Part shown: one piece after another, positions 8,532 to 19,184 of the stretch | Numbering within the stretch: the stretch's first letter is position 1 | Layout: each line of letters starts with the position of its first letter | Assembly: GCF_003856525.1 (NCBI RefSeq) | Contig: NZ_RJVQ01000004.1 | Span: 1-64,000 of the forward strand | DNA from: Vibrio viridaestus | GTDB taxonomy: Bacteria > Pseudomonadota > Gammaproteobacteria > Enterobacterales > Vibrionaceae | Reading direction: 5' to 3' | DNA: 64,000 nt | Program-made: the position numbers and the translations under genes | The notes under the pieces: generated by a model | Seen by the model: only the letters and a program-made list of their open reading frames with translations | Databases searched by the model: none | Told to the model about the DNA's origin: nothing

Positions 8532-10244
8532 TTAAGGGACCTCTTCAACTGATGGTATTTCAGTATGAAAGTGATGTTGAGGGAATAAATAGTGGGCTTC
8601 CAAATGAGTTTGTAGAGCTTTATTCTCATCACCTAAAATATCATAACTTCTTATCAATAAATCATAATAAGCTGGCGATGGCTGCTGTTTTATCAGCGTT
8701 AACAGTTCGGGTAAATAATGACTAATTTCTACTGATGAGTTTTCTTTTAGTGCTTCTGTTATTTTCTCTACCAATACACTGTCTCGATAAACGGTAGGTT
8801 CAATTAGTTTATTTAACAAAGAGTAAGTCCCAGCTTGCTTGAACTGATAGTAATAGTAATGGTTATATCCGACTAAAATCAGATAGGCACAAAAAACAGT
8901 ACCGATAGGCAATGCCGTTAGTTGCAATAAACGAATTTTCCATGCGGCAAGGGGCCGTCTTCTGTATCGAGTAACTCGCTGATCGAGCCAGTAGAGAAGG
9001 ATAACAAAAGTTATCCAATGAAGATGAGTTTGGTGAATAATATCAGAGCATTGGCTCCCAATGACAACAGGGAAAAGAAGAGAGAATGTCGCCAATCGAA
9101 CGCCTTTTTTGGCAAAGTAGCCTCGAGCCAAAACGAACAAGCCAGCAAGAATGATGGCGACTACAGGAATTAATCCCCCTTCGATTCCCCACACGAGTAT
9201 TTCACTGTGGGGAGACAGCAGCTCATCCATGGCTGGGGGAAAGCTTGGGTTTAGTGCATGTTGCCGTGCCGTATAAAGTACGTATTCTTCGGGGAATTTC
9301 CCGTAGCCGTATCCAGAAAAAGGCCTTTCAATAAACATATCACTCGTTTGAGCAATGCTTGACAGCATCATACTGTCTTCAGATTCTGAGTTTGGAAAAA
9401 CAGGCGAGATAATCGATGTATAAAAATAAAGTGTCCCGAAGACAGTTCCGAAGAATAAAGAAATAGACCAACCCACCAATCTTCTGGTTGTTGAGCGTTT
9501 TATTACGTACTTTAACAATGCCGAGATACTAATTAGTAACGTAAACCACAATGTTGGAGAGTACATCTGCAGCAATAAAGGCAGGGTATAGATGGGTACG
9601 AAATAGAGTAGGGAATTCTTATTCCAAGTGAATTGATACTTTCTAGGTTGCTTCGCCAGTAAATAACCTGACGCTAAAACCCCGGTCATCAGAAAAGTCG
9701 CGAGCGAGTAATAACTAGAGAAACCGCCCCATATCTGGTGGGGTTCAAATAGTCCTTTATCTAAGTAAACAGACAGTATTACTGCATAGCTAAACGTTGT
9801 TTGTATGAGGCTGGAGAGGATAATAAACCAAAGTAGGCGCTGTTTATATTTATTACTAAAAGGGAATTGCTGCAGAGATAAAAACAGCAACCATCCAAGC
9901 CATATAGCGATAACTCGTGGTAATGATTGCGTTAAATTTACATCTGACTCAAATATTGGCAGAGTCAGAAGAACGCAACAGAAAAATAGCCCTAAGGTCA
10001 GTTTTGAATAACGCAAATAGCAGTTTCTTGTTACCTGGATAAGGCCAACAAGAATAAGGGTTAGGCTAACAAACCAAGTTAATAGATTTGAGTATCTTTC
10101 TATACCATAGCCACTATCCCACCAAGCTGAAAGATAGAATAGTACGATATACAAGCTGCCAATGATTGACATAAACAGCTTGCTAAGCGGCTTCTTCGGC
10201 GCGACTTCTTCTAAACGTGTTCCTTTAAGGAGCAGTTGGGCCAT
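8532..10244 (-). CDS. pglL: PglL/WaaL-like O-oligosaccharyltransferase (O-antigen ligase family)
   Basis: The 570-aa membrane protein has about ten to twelve hydrophobic segments and a Wzy_C-type periplasmic region containing LSPHSEILVWGIEGG (H346). The His-Ser-Glu and downstream Trp pattern is typical of PglL enzymes, which move lipid-linked glycans onto serine or threonine residues of periplasmic proteins. A roughly 100-residue soluble tail follows the last membrane segment. From memory, V. cholerae carries a PglL homologue at this position beside uvrA, shown to have O-linking activity in E. coli. An O-antigen ligase (WaaL) or polymerase role cannot be excluded from sequence. No pilin or glycan genes are adjacent. 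Confidence 0.75.
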   Translation of the reverse strand: MAQLLLKGTRLEEVAPKKPLSKLFMSIIGSLYIVLFYLSAWWDSGYGIERYSNLLTWFVSLTLILVGLIQVTRNCYLRYSKLTLGLFFCCVLLTLPIFESDVNLTQSLPRVIAIWLGWLLFLSLQQFPFSNKYKQRLLWFIILSSLIQTTFSYAVILSVYLDKGLFEPHQIWGGFSSYYSLATFLMTGVLASGYLLAKQPRKYQFTWNKNSLLYFVPIYTLPLLLQMYSPTLWFTLLISISALLKYVIKRSTTRRLVGWSISLFFGTVFGTLYFYTSIISPVFPNSESEDSMMLSSIAQTSDMFIERPFSGYGYGKFPEEYVLYTARQHALNPSFPPAMDELLSPHSEILVWGIEGGLIPVVAIILAGLFVLARGYFAKKGVRLATFSLLFPVVIGSQCSDIIHQTHLHWITFVILLYWLDQRVTRYRRRPLAAWKIRLLQLTALPIGTVFCAYLILVGYNHYYYYQFKQAGTYSLLNKLIEPTVYRDSVLVEKITEALKENSSVEISHYLPELLTLIKQQPSPAYYDLLIRSYDILGDENKALQTHLEAHYLFPQHHFHTEIPSVEEVP

Positions 10245-10263
10245 AAATAAATCTTTATTTATT

Positions 10264-10293
10264 AAGGAACTGTAGAGATTACCACAGTTCCTT
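10264..10293 (-). terminator. hairpin between uvrA and pglL
   Basis: A perfect 10-bp stem (AAGGAACTGT / ACAGTTCCTT) with a 10-base loop follows the uvrA stop codon and precedes pglL. The following bases on the minus strand are AT-rich but not a pure T-run, so it is a moderate candidate for uvrA termination. Confidence 0.5.
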
Positions 10294-10308
10294 TATTGCG
10301 TTGTTTTT

Positions 10309-13140
10309 TCAGTTTAACATAGGTTTGAGAAAACGTGCGGTGTGCGAGCGAGTTTCTTCAACGATCTCTTCTGGCGTTCCCTGAGCAATAATCTCTCCGC
10401 CACCTTGTCCACCTTCTGGACCTAAATCAACAATCCAGTCTGCCGTTTTAATGACATCCAAATTGTGCTCGATGACGACGACAGTATTGCCTCTATCTCT
10501 TAATTGATGGAGTACCGTGAGTAGCTGTTGAATATCATGAAAGTGCAGCCCGGTTGTCGGTTCATCCAAAATGTAAAGAGTCTTTCCAGTGTCTCGTTTA
10601 GACAGTTCCTTAGCAAGCTTAATTCTTTGCGCTTCACCGCCAGATAGCGTCGTTGCCGCTTGTCCCAGACGAATATAGGACAAACCGACATCGATTAATG
10701 TTTGTAGTTTTCTTGCTATCACGGGTACGGGCTCGAAAAATTCACGAGCATCTTCAACTGTCATCTCTAGTACTTCGTCTATCGTTTTTCCCTTATAACG
10801 AACCTCAAGTGTTTCTCTGTTGTATCGTTTTCCTTTACATACATCACAGGGAACATAAACATCGGGTAGGAAGTGCATTTCAACTTTGATAACACCATCA
10901 CCCTGACAAGCTTCACAGCGTCCACCTCGAACGTTAAAGCTGAAACGCCCCGGTTTGTATCCACGAGAACGCGACTCTTGTGTTCCTGCAAATAGTTCTC
11001 TGATTGGCGTGAATATACCAGTGTAAGTCGCTGGGTTTGAACGTGGCGTTCTTCCAATAGGACTTTGATTGATGTCGATAACCTTATCTAGATATTCTAG
11101 CCCTTCAATCTTTTTATACGGAGCTGGCGTGGTTGCCGTTGCACCGTTGAGTGCAATGTGCGCTATCTTGAAAAAGGTATCATTGATCAACGTTGATTTT
11201 CCTGAGCCAGATACACCAGTAACGCAGGTGAATAGCCCAACGGGAACCGATAAAGTGACGTCTTTTAAGTTGTTACCACTTGCGCCAATTAAGTTAACCG
11301 TTTTTTTCTTATCTATCGGCGTTCGGTGCAGCGGTACTTCTATTTTCTTTTCACCACTCAAATATTGCCCTGTTAAAGATGCTTTTGATTTTAGAATTTG
11401 TTTCGGTGTGCCCTGAGCAACAATTTGTCCCCCATGGACTCCCGCTCCTGGACCAATATCAACCACATAATCGGCCATTCTTATCGCATCTTCATCATGC
11501 TCAACGACGATGACGGTATTACCTAAATCACGTAAATGCGTGAGAGTTTTTAATAGGCGTTCGTTATCTCGTTGGTGTAAGCCAATTGATGGTTCATCTA
11601 ATACATACATTACACCAACTAGACCAGCACCAATCTGACTGGCAAGTCTAATACGTTGAGCTTCACCACCTGAGAGCGTTTCGGCGCTCCGAGAGAGGTT
11701 CAGGTAGTTGAGTCCGACGTTAACTAAAAAGCTAAGACGATCGTTTATTTCTTTCATTATCTTCTCAGCTATCTGGGCTTTTTGCCCTTCAAGTTTTAGG
11801 TTTTGAAAGAAAGTCAGGGTATCGGATATGCTTAACTCTACTATTTGCGGCAGCGTTGTATCCTTAACGAAGACATGTCTGGCTTCTTCTCTTAAGCGTG
11901 TGCCATTACAGGTTGAACAGGGCTTGTTAGAAATATACTTCACCAACTCTTCACGTACTGAGTTGGACTCTGTTTCACGATAACGGCGTTCCAAGTTAGG
12001 TAAGATCCCTTCAAATGGATGGCGTTTTACTCGAATGTCACCACGGTCATTCACATATTTAAACTCAATCTCTTCAGACCCTGAGCCATTTAAAATGATG
12101 TTTTGTATCTTTTTAGGAAGCTGATTTAAAGGTTCATAAAGATCAAATTTATAATGTTCTGCTAGTGCATTAAGCATTTGAAAGTAATAAAAGTTCTTCT
12201 TATCCCAACCTCGAATTGCTCCATCGGCCAAACTAAGTTCACTATTTTGTATAACTCTGTCGGGATCAAAATACTGCTGAACACCTAATCCATCACAAGT
12301 GTGACAGGCACCAGCTGGATTATTGAACGAGAACAACCTTGGCTCAAGCTCTCGCATACTGTATCCACAGTGGGGGCAGGCAAAGTTCGATGAAAAAACA
12401 ATTTCTTTATCATCGCCATCCATTGGAGCAACCGTTACTACGCCACCGGAGAGTTCGAGTGCCGTTTCAAAGGACTCTGCTAATCTTTGTTGTAGGTTAT
12501 CCCGGACTTTGAAACGATCAACGATAACTTCGATAGTATGTTTTTTATGCAGTTCTAATGTTGGTGGATCGCTCAAATCACAGGTTTCACCGTCAATACG
12601 AGCCCGAATAAATCCTTGCGCTGACAGATTAGCCAGCGTCTTTACATGCTCACCTTTACGCTCCTTAACAATAGGAGCAAGAAGCATCAATTTACTTCCT
12701 TCTGGCAGAGTCAAAACCTGATCAACCATCTGGCTGATGGTTTGTGCGGCTAGTGGAACATTATGTGTAGGACAGCGCGGTTCACCAACTCGTGCATAGA
12801 GAAGTCGTAGGTAATCGTAAACTTCGGTAATCGTCCCTACTGTTGAGCGAGGGTTGTGTGATGTCGACTTCTGTTCAATCGAAATGGCGGGAGACAGCCC
12901 TTCAATGTGGTCAACATCAGGCTTTTCCATGAGTGATAAAAATTGTCTTGCATACGCAGACAGCGACTCAACATAGCGTCGTTGTCCCTCGGCATAGAGC
13001 GTATCAAAAGCCAGTGATGACTTTCCTGAACCGGAAAGGCCAGTAATAACGATTAACTGATCTCTTGGCAGTGTCAGGTTGATATTTTTCAGGTTATGAG
13101 TGCGTGCACCACGAATTTCTATCTTATCCATCTCATTCAC
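10309..13140 (-). CDS. uvrA: excinuclease ABC subunit A
   Basis: UvrA is the damage-recognition ATPase of nucleotide excision repair and loads UvrB at lesions. The 943-aa length matches the family (about 940). Two ABC modules are visible: Walker [10 protein letters not shown] near residue 33 and GVSGSGKST near 640, each followed by an LSGGEAQRI signature. Zinc-finger CX2C pairs are present (CPHCGYSM and CHTCDGLG in the first half; CEACQGDG and CDVCKGKR in the second). It is preceded by an SOS-type operator at 13199-13218, about 60 bp before the start codon, as expected for a LexA-regulated gene. Confidence 0.98.
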   Translation of the reverse strand: MNEMDKIEIRGARTHNLKNINLTLPRDQLIVITGLSGSGKSSLAFDTLYAEGQRRYVESLSAYARQFLSLMEKPDVDHIEGLSPAISIEQKSTSHNPRSTVGTITEVYDYLRLLYARVGEPRCPTHNVPLAAQTISQMVDQVLTLPEGSKLMLLAPIVKERKGEHVKTLANLSAQGFIRARIDGETCDLSDPPTLELHKKHTIEVIVDRFKVRDNLQQRLAESFETALELSGGVVTVAPMDGDDKEIVFSSNFACPHCGYSMRELEPRLFSFNNPAGACHTCDGLGVQQYFDPDRVIQNSELSLADGAIRGWDKKNFYYFQMLNALAEHYKFDLYEPLNQLPKKIQNIILNGSGSEEIEFKYVNDRGDIRVKRHPFEGILPNLERRYRETESNSVREELVKYISNKPCSTCNGTRLREEARHVFVKDTTLPQIVELSISDTLTFFQNLKLEGQKAQIAEKIMKEINDRLSFLVNVGLNYLNLSRSAETLSGGEAQRIRLASQIGAGLVGVMYVLDEPSIGLHQRDNERLLKTLTHLRDLGNTVIVVEHDEDAIRMADYVVDIGPGAGVHGGQIVAQGTPKQILKSKASLTGQYLSGEKKIEVPLHRTPIDKKKTVNLIGASGNNLKDVTLSVPVGLFTCVTGVSGSGKSTLINDTFFKIAHIALNGATATTPAPYKKIEGLEYLDKVIDINQSPIGRTPRSNPATYTGIFTPIRELFAGTQESRSRGYKPGRFSFNVRGGRCEACQGDGVIKVEMHFLPDVYVPCDVCKGKRYNRETLEVRYKGKTIDEVLEMTVEDAREFFEPVPVIARKLQTLIDVGLSYIRLGQAATTLSGGEAQRIKLAKELSKRDTGKTLYILDEPTTGLHFHDIQQLLTVLHQLRDRGNTVVVIEHNLDVIKTADWIVDLGPEGGQGGGEIIAQGTPEEIVEETRSHTARFLKPMLN

Positions 13141-13198
13141 TACAGTGGTTTGAAAATGGAATCAGTATTACATAGAGCGTTCAAACTGAAAAGAGAAA

Positions 13199-13218
13199 TA
13201 CTGGATAAAAAAACAGTG
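13199..13218. promoter_or_regulatory. LexA (SOS) box upstream of uvrA
   Basis: TACTGGATAAAAAAACAGTG has the CTG-N10-CAG core and matches the E. coli 20-bp SOS consensus at 15 positions by my count. It lies 59 bp upstream of the uvrA start codon, and uvrA is a classic SOS gene. Its right half overlaps the galU terminator hairpin. Confidence 0.75.
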
Positions 13219-13237
13219 AGCAAGTGCTCACTGTTTT
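13211..13237 (-). terminator. rho-independent terminator of galU
   Basis: On the minus strand ACAGTGAGCA and its complement TGCTCACTGT form a 10-bp stem with a 2-base CT centre (probably a 4-base loop with the closing pair open), followed by a run of seven T. It lies 23 bp after the galU stop codon and ends inside the uvrA LexA box. Confidence 0.85.
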
Positions 13238-13259
13238 TCTGGCTTCGAAAGGCTGACGA

Positions 13260-14132
13260 TTACTCGCCTTTACGAGTAGAGTGTTTATTCAATTCTACTT
13301 TTTCTGAATTTGACTTATACATATTCTCGTAGCAGAAGTTAGTTGCTTCGATATAGCCTTCTACGCTACCACAGTCAAAACGTTTGCCTTTAAATTTGTA
13401 CGCAAGAACACAGCCAGATTTAGCTTGTTTTAGTAATGCATCTGTAATTTGAATTTCACCACCTAAACCAGGTTCTGTTTGCTCTATTAAATCAAAAATA
13501 TCTGGAGTTAGAATGTAACGACCAATGATTGCTAGGTTACTTGGTTCAGTACCAGGTTTTGGTTTCTCAACCATGTCGTCGACGCGGTAAAGATCGTCTT
13601 TAATCATTTCACCAGAAATAACACCGTATTTATGGATTTCTTCTTTTGGTACTTCTTGAACGGCAACGATAGTGCAACGGAACTGCTTAAATAAAGCAAC
13701 CATCTGAGCCAATACGCCTTCGTCTGGATTAACACACAAGTCATCCGCTAACACAACAGCAAAAGGTTCATCGCCAACTAGTTCACGACCAGTTAGGATC
13801 GCGTGACCAAGACCTTTCATTTCGCGTTGACGTATGAAAGTGAAGTGAGTTGAACTGATAATCTGACGAATATCACCAAGCAGTTTTTCTTTGTTTGTAC
13901 CTTGGATTTGGTGTTCAAGCTCATAGTTCATGTCGAAGTGATCCATGATCGAGTGCTTACCACGACCTGTCACGATACACATTCCGTCCATACCGGCTTG
14001 AATTGCTTCTTCTACACCATATTCAATCAGTGGTTTATTTACTACGGGCATCATTTCTTTCGGCATTGACTTTGTTGCTGGTAAGAAACGTGTACCGTAA
14101 CCTGCTGCTGGGAAGAGACACTTTTTAATCAT
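13260..14132 (-). CDS. galU: UTP--glucose-1-phosphate uridylyltransferase
   Basis: GalU makes UDP-glucose from UTP and glucose-1-phosphate, feeding LPS core, capsule and exopolysaccharide synthesis in the cytoplasm. The 290-aa protein begins with the nucleotidyltransferase signature FPAAGYGTRFLPATKSMPKE and keeps the metal-binding ADD within VVLADDL, and the FKGKRFDCG and VEKPKPG motifs. It is one of the more certain calls. It is followed by a strong terminator, so uvrA is not read from the galU promoter except by read-through. qstR upstream is on the same strand with a gap of about 150 bp. Confidence 0.97.
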   Translation of the reverse strand: MIKKCLFPAAGYGTRFLPATKSMPKEMMPVVNKPLIEYGVEEAIQAGMDGMCIVTGRGKHSIMDHFDMNYELEHQIQGTNKEKLLGDIRQIISSTHFTFIRQREMKGLGHAILTGRELVGDEPFAVVLADDLCVNPDEGVLAQMVALFKQFRCTIVAVQEVPKEEIHKYGVISGEMIKDDLYRVDDMVEKPKPGTEPSNLAIIGRYILTPDIFDLIEQTEPGLGGEIQITDALLKQAKSGCVLAYKFKGKRFDCGSVEGYIEATNFCYENMYKSNSEKVELNKHSTRKGE

Positions 14133-14283
14133 ATTATGAAAGCCTTGTTACCTAGTTGTTAAGTAAATGAAATAAAATTTGTCTAGTTGACAATAATGAC
14201 ACTCTAACACGCTTTTTTGACGTGAATACTACGATACACCACTTATTGTAGTAAAAACACAACGAGTTTCAAAAGTGAGACTA

Positions 14284-14940
14284 TTAGACACAGTTATTTC
14301 TCGCCCAACTAATTGCCTGTGCTCGGTTCTTTACCGCTATCTTTTTATAGATCTGATATAAATGAGATTTTACCGTTGGTTCACTGATAAATAAGCTATC
14401 GGCAATAGCCTGATTACTGCCTCCTGCCTCAAGAGATTTGAGTATTTCTACTTCTCTAGAAGTCAGATTCATCGCAGCACTGAGATTGATATTCTCAAAG
14501 TGGTGACGGTAAAAATGAATTAGTTGTCCTAGAGTTCGCCTAGGAAGCCACATTTGTCCATTAACAATTTCTTCTAATCCACGATTTATTTCTCCATATT
14601 GTGCTGAGGTATAAAAGAGTCCTTTTAGATTGCCAAACGAGATAAGTCTGTCTGTTGTCAGTCTTTGAGGTGAATTAATAACAACCATCTCTCCTCTATT
14701 ATTCTGTGGTACTTTTTTCTTGAAAAAAGCTGTAATGCTTTCAGCGTTATCATAGTCGAAGACAAAAATTTTATGAGGATGCAAATCGTAGGGGTTGTCG
14801 ATGAGAGTGGAGAGCGAGTCTATACGCTTAGAAGAATATGAAAAAATATTTGAAAGATGTTCTATATGTCGGGATTTAAAGCCAGCCTCTTCAGATAAAG
14901 TTAAGAAATAAAGTGTTCTTTGGTAATCGGTTCTGTGCAT
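14284..14940 (-). CDS. qstR: LuxR/CsgD-family transcription regulator, QstR-type
   Basis: The 218-aa protein has a divergent receiver-like N-terminal half (about 1-145) and a C-terminal LuxR-type helix-turn-helix (about 155-218) with LTSREVEILKSLEAGG and SEPTVKSHLYQIYKKI. I place the start at the ATG at 14940, with GAGGG about 8 bases upstream, rather than at the end of the open frame at 15030. Its place between galU and ssb is that of V. cholerae qstR, which links quorum sensing and TfoX to DNA-uptake and type VI secretion genes. Identification rests on synteny plus family, because VpsT- or CsgD-like paralogues share the architecture. Confidence 0.8.
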   Translation of the reverse strand: MHRTDYQRTLYFLTLSEEAGFKSRHIEHLSNIFSYSSKRIDSLSTLIDNPYDLHPHKIFVFDYDNAESITAFFKKKVPQNNRGEMVVINSPQRLTTDRLISFGNLKGLFYTSAQYGEINRGLEEIVNGQMWLPRRTLGQLIHFYRHHFENINLSAAMNLTSREVEILKSLEAGGSNQAIADSLFISEPTVKSHLYQIYKKIAVKNRAQAISWARNNCV

Positions 14941-15212
14941 GTATTTACCCTCTTTAATTATGGTGGTTGCACCATGTGTTATGCACGAAACAGGTTCAAG
15001 CGAAGAATGTGATTTAACGAGAAACTTCAAATAATTAGCTGAAACAATAGCTCATTGGTAAGTAAAGATATGACTCGACTAGCAACTCTCGTTTTCGCGA
15101 TGTCTGTGTCAGAAATGTTTGCGATGAAGTGCAAAGAGAAAATTTGTCGTACCTTGAAAGCATGTTATCCTATGCCGATACTTTACATGTAAGACACTAG
15201 ACGGAGCAGAGA

Positions 15213-15740
15213 ATGGCAAGCCGTGGAGTAAATAAAGTTATCCTAGTCGGTAACTTAGGTAATGATCCAGAAATTCGTTATATGCCAAGTGGTGGCGCGG
15301 TAGCGAATATTACTGTTGCTACTTCAGATACATGGCGTGATAAAGCAACAGGTGAGCAGCGTGAAAAAACGGAGTGGCACCGTGTAGCATTGTTCGGCAA
15401 GTTAGCTGAAGTTGCTGGAGAATACTTACGTAAAGGCTCTCAAGTTTATATCGAAGGACAACTTCAGACACGTAAGTGGCAGGATCAAAGTGGTCAGGAT
15501 CGCTTTACAACTGAAATCGTTGTCCAGGGCTATAACGGTGTTATGCAAATGCTTGGTGGACGTCAGCAAGGTGGTCAACCTCAAGGTATGAACGCACCTC
15601 AGCAGCAAGGTGGATGGGGACAGCCTCAGCAACCTCAATATCAGCAGCCAGCTGCCAAGCCTCAGAATCAACAACCAGCGCAATCCCAGCCTCAGTACAA
15701 TGAGCCTCCAATGGATTTCGATGATGATATTCCGTTCTAG
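15213..15740 (+). CDS. ssb: single-stranded DNA-binding protein
   Basis: SSB coats single-stranded DNA in replication, recombination and repair and recruits partner proteins. The 175-aa product has the OB-fold core (about 1-112) with [15 protein letters not shown] at the N-terminus, a flexible Gln/Pro/Gly-rich linker (about 113-165) and the acidic partner-binding tip DFDDDIPF at the end. A GGAG ribosome-binding site precedes the ATG. It is divergent from qstR. I found no CTG-N10-CAG SOS box in the roughly 270 bp upstream, unlike the uvrA side. Confidence 0.98.
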   Translation: MASRGVNKVILVGNLGNDPEIRYMPSGGAVANITVATSDTWRDKATGEQREKTEWHRVALFGKLAEVAGEYLRKGSQVYIEGQLQTRKWQDQSGQDRFTTEIVVQGYNGVMQMLGGRQQGGQPQGMNAPQQQGGWGQPQQPQYQQPAAKPQNQQPAQSQPQYNEPPMDFDDDIPF

Positions 15741-15770
15741 ATCGATTATTTAGAACATTTAATATGTAGA

Positions 15771-15794
15771 GCCGCGAGAAATCGCGGCTTTTTA
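15771..15794 (+). terminator. rho-independent terminator of ssb
   Basis: GCCGCGA, a GAAA tetraloop, TCGCGGC and a T-run form a compact strong terminator 30 bp after the ssb stop codon. Confidence 0.9.
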
Positions 15795-15872
15795 TATGTA
15801 AAAGACAATAAACGCGTTACTATTAGCGTTGGTCTATTCTTTATCTATGAATATAAAAAGGATTTGGTATTC

Positions 15873-17864
15873 ATGAGATACACCCCAACGCTAAAATTGA
15901 GCACTCGACTAGTGGCTTTTGTCACTGTAATTGTGACTGTCGCAATGTTCATCTTGTTTGTCGGTGGCACACTTTCGTTTCAAAAGTTAGGACAAGAATA
16001 CTTAAATCATTACCTCAATGGGATCGTAGAAGTCGTTGATAAAGAGCTAGAAGAACCTGACTCCGCCTATTCTATGCAGCGGTGGATGCCAAAGTTACTT
16101 CAAGCCAGTAATATTGTTGAAATGACCTTAAATTCACCAGCAGGAGAGGTATATCATTTCAAAGATACAGCTTCTAAAGTAGATATTCATCGTCTTTTCT
16201 CTGTAGATATTCCCCTCAAGCGTAACGAAGGTTATTCCCTTCATTTCAAAGCTGTTCCCCCTTATATCGGTTATACCTATTCTCTTGGCGCCATGTGGTC
16301 TATTACTCTTGCGGTTATTTTGATCATTTTCTGCCTACTGCGGGGAGTTAAATGGTTAAAGGAGCAGTTAATAGGTTCCGAATTACTCGAAGAGCGAGGG
16401 AGAATGATACTCGCTGGTCGAGTAGAGCAGTTTGCTAAAGGCGATGAAAGAGAGTGGCCATACACGGCAAGTGAAGCGTTGGATAAGCTGATTGAAGAAC
16501 TGCAAGACGCTAGACAGGAGAGAAGTCGGTTTGACACGTTTATACGCTCACAAACATTCCTAGACCAACTGACGGGAGCGGCGAATCGTATTTTATTTGA
16601 TAGTAAGCTTGAAGCTACGTTATTGGAAAATGGCTCCCAAGGTGGGGTGATTTTAATTGGTATCAGCGATGTCGATTCTTTAGAACATGAAAGCGAACGA
16701 GAATATGCTCTGGATGAGCTTGTTGTTCTGGTTGGAGAATGTGTTTCAAACATTATTCAACGATACCCCGAGGGGATGCTGTCCCGATACTATGAGTCAG
16801 TATTTGCAGTATTGATTCCTCATCAGAGTTCTCGAGAAATTGCAAATGCAACAGTCCAGCTTTTGAAAGCATTAGAACGAATTGATCCTCCTCGACCTCT
16901 AGAAAAAGATAACTGGTGTCATATTGGCATCAGTATGTATCAGGAAGGCGAAAGTAGAGCAAGAATTGTGGATGAGGCAGAAACGGCATTGAAGAGTGCG
17001 CAGCTGCAAAATATCAATACATGGAGTCGCTTTAATAAAGTTCGCCAGTCTGATGAAGAGCGTGGAAACGTGCGTTGGCGAACGCTGTTTGATCAATCAA
17101 TTCAGCCTGAAAAAATTCATCTATTCTCTCAGAAGTGTTTTCTTATCGATCACTCTGAGTCTCTTCATTTTATTCATAATGAGTTATTTGTTCGCTTATC
17201 TGAGCCGCAGAAAGGTCTTATTAAAGCCTCTCACTTTAGTTCTGCAATTGAAACTGTGGGTTATCAGACAATTTTGGATAAGGCCGTGATTGTTCGAGCG
17301 CTTGAGTATTTTAGAGAGAGTAAAGATGAGCAGAGTCTTTCTATTAACTTGTATGTTGTACCATTTGAAGACCGCTCTTATCTGAAATGGTTTAGAGATC
17401 TTCTTATTCAGGTGCCATTACGTTTGAGAAAACAGCTCGCTTTTGAATTTACTGAGGGGCATCTTGTCCAACACTTAGACTACATGAGACCCGTAGTTAA
17501 AATGCTAAAAGCGTTTGGTTGTAGTGTTATTGTTGGTCAGGCTGGTCGGACGATAGTAAGCACTCACTATGTTAAAGATTTAAATATTGACTATGTGAAG
17601 CTTCATCGCAGTTTAATTAAACGAATCAATCAAAGACATGAAAACCAATTATTTATTCGAAGTATGATTGGAGCATGTGGTGGTTCAACGACAAAGGTTA
17701 TCGCCGTTGGGGTCGAGTTTGAGTATGAGTGGCATGTTCTTAAGTCACTCGGTATCCATGGAGTTCAGGGGCGCTTCTTTGATCAGGAAAAGCAAGTTGT
17801 ACCTTTACCAAAAAAAACGTCTATTGTGGCGCTAGGGAAAAGAAATCGTTGGAAAAAAAGATGA
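15873..17864 (+). CDS. csrD: CsrD-type degenerate GGDEF-EAL protein (RNase E specificity factor; MshH)
   Basis: CsrD targets the CsrB/C-type small RNAs for RNase E decay and so tunes the CsrA regulon. The 663-aa protein has two membrane segments (about 10-33 and 138-160) around a periplasmic region, then a coiled stretch, a GGDEF-like domain (about 225-375) and an EAL-like domain (about 400-650). Both signatures are degenerate: the GGDEF position reads RYYESVF and the EAL position ELFVRL, so catalytic c-di-GMP turnover is unlikely. I use the ATG at 15873 (AAGGA upstream) rather than the TTG at 15864. In V. cholerae the gene in this place is called mshH and heads the MSHA pilus locus, which is absent here. 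Confidence 0.85.
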   Translation: MRYTPTLKLSTRLVAFVTVIVTVAMFILFVGGTLSFQKLGQEYLNHYLNGIVEVVDKELEEPDSAYSMQRWMPKLLQASNIVEMTLNSPAGEVYHFKDTASKVDIHRLFSVDIPLKRNEGYSLHFKAVPPYIGYTYSLGAMWSITLAVILIIFCLLRGVKWLKEQLIGSELLEERGRMILAGRVEQFAKGDEREWPYTASEALDKLIEELQDARQERSRFDTFIRSQTFLDQLTGAANRILFDSKLEATLLENGSQGGVILIGISDVDSLEHESEREYALDELVVLVGECVSNIIQRYPEGMLSRYYESVFAVLIPHQSSREIANATVQLLKALERIDPPRPLEKDNWCHIGISMYQEGESRARIVDEAETALKSAQLQNINTWSRFNKVRQSDEERGNVRWRTLFDQSIQPEKIHLFSQKCFLIDHSESLHFIHNELFVRLSEPQKGLIKASHFSSAIETVGYQTILDKAVIVRALEYFRESKDEQSLSINLYVVPFEDRSYLKWFRDLLIQVPLRLRKQLAFEFTEGHLVQHLDYMRPVVKMLKAFGCSVIVGQAGRTIVSTHYVKDLNIDYVKLHRSLIKRINQRHENQLFIRSMIGACGGSTTKVIAVGVEFEYEWHVLKSLGIHGVQGRFFDQEKQVVPLPKKTSIVALGKRNRWKKR

Positions 17865-18027
17865 TTTTGGGCAAGTATAGTAACAATTAAGTGTTGTGGT
17901 TCCGTTTTTCACAGTTTGTGAGGTGGTTATCCGGACTTTCAGTAAGAAATGTGTTAGAAATTGCTGCATTATGTCCATGTTTGGGCTTCAATACCTTGCC
18001 GTGTTGGTAAGGCATTGGTACATTTAG

Positions 18028-19125
<1,098 letters not shown>

Positions 19126-19184
19126 TTGTTTTTAAATATTTAATATAGAACTCCGCATCCAATCAAAACTGGGGTTAGTGAGTA

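Noticed and set aside
8282-8725. A 147-codon open frame on the plus strand upstream of lysC
   Set aside because: It runs antisense through the lysine riboswitch, the lysC promoter and the end of pglL. It has no ribosome-binding site and no recognisable family.
12323-12721. A 132-codon plus-strand frame inside uvrA
   Set aside because: It is an antisense shadow of a conserved coding region with low-complexity serine-rich sequence and no family resemblance.
14941-15030. Longer start for the qstR-like gene
   Set aside because: The ATG at 14940 has GAGGG at the right distance. The extension has no ribosome-binding site and enters the promoter region.
15031-15212. SOS box for ssb
   Set aside because: I looked for CTG-N10-CAG on both strands in the ssb upstream region and found no acceptable match, although one exists at uvrA.
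16277-16753. A 158-codon minus-strand frame inside csrD
   Set aside because: It is a serine-rich antisense shadow with no ribosome-binding site.
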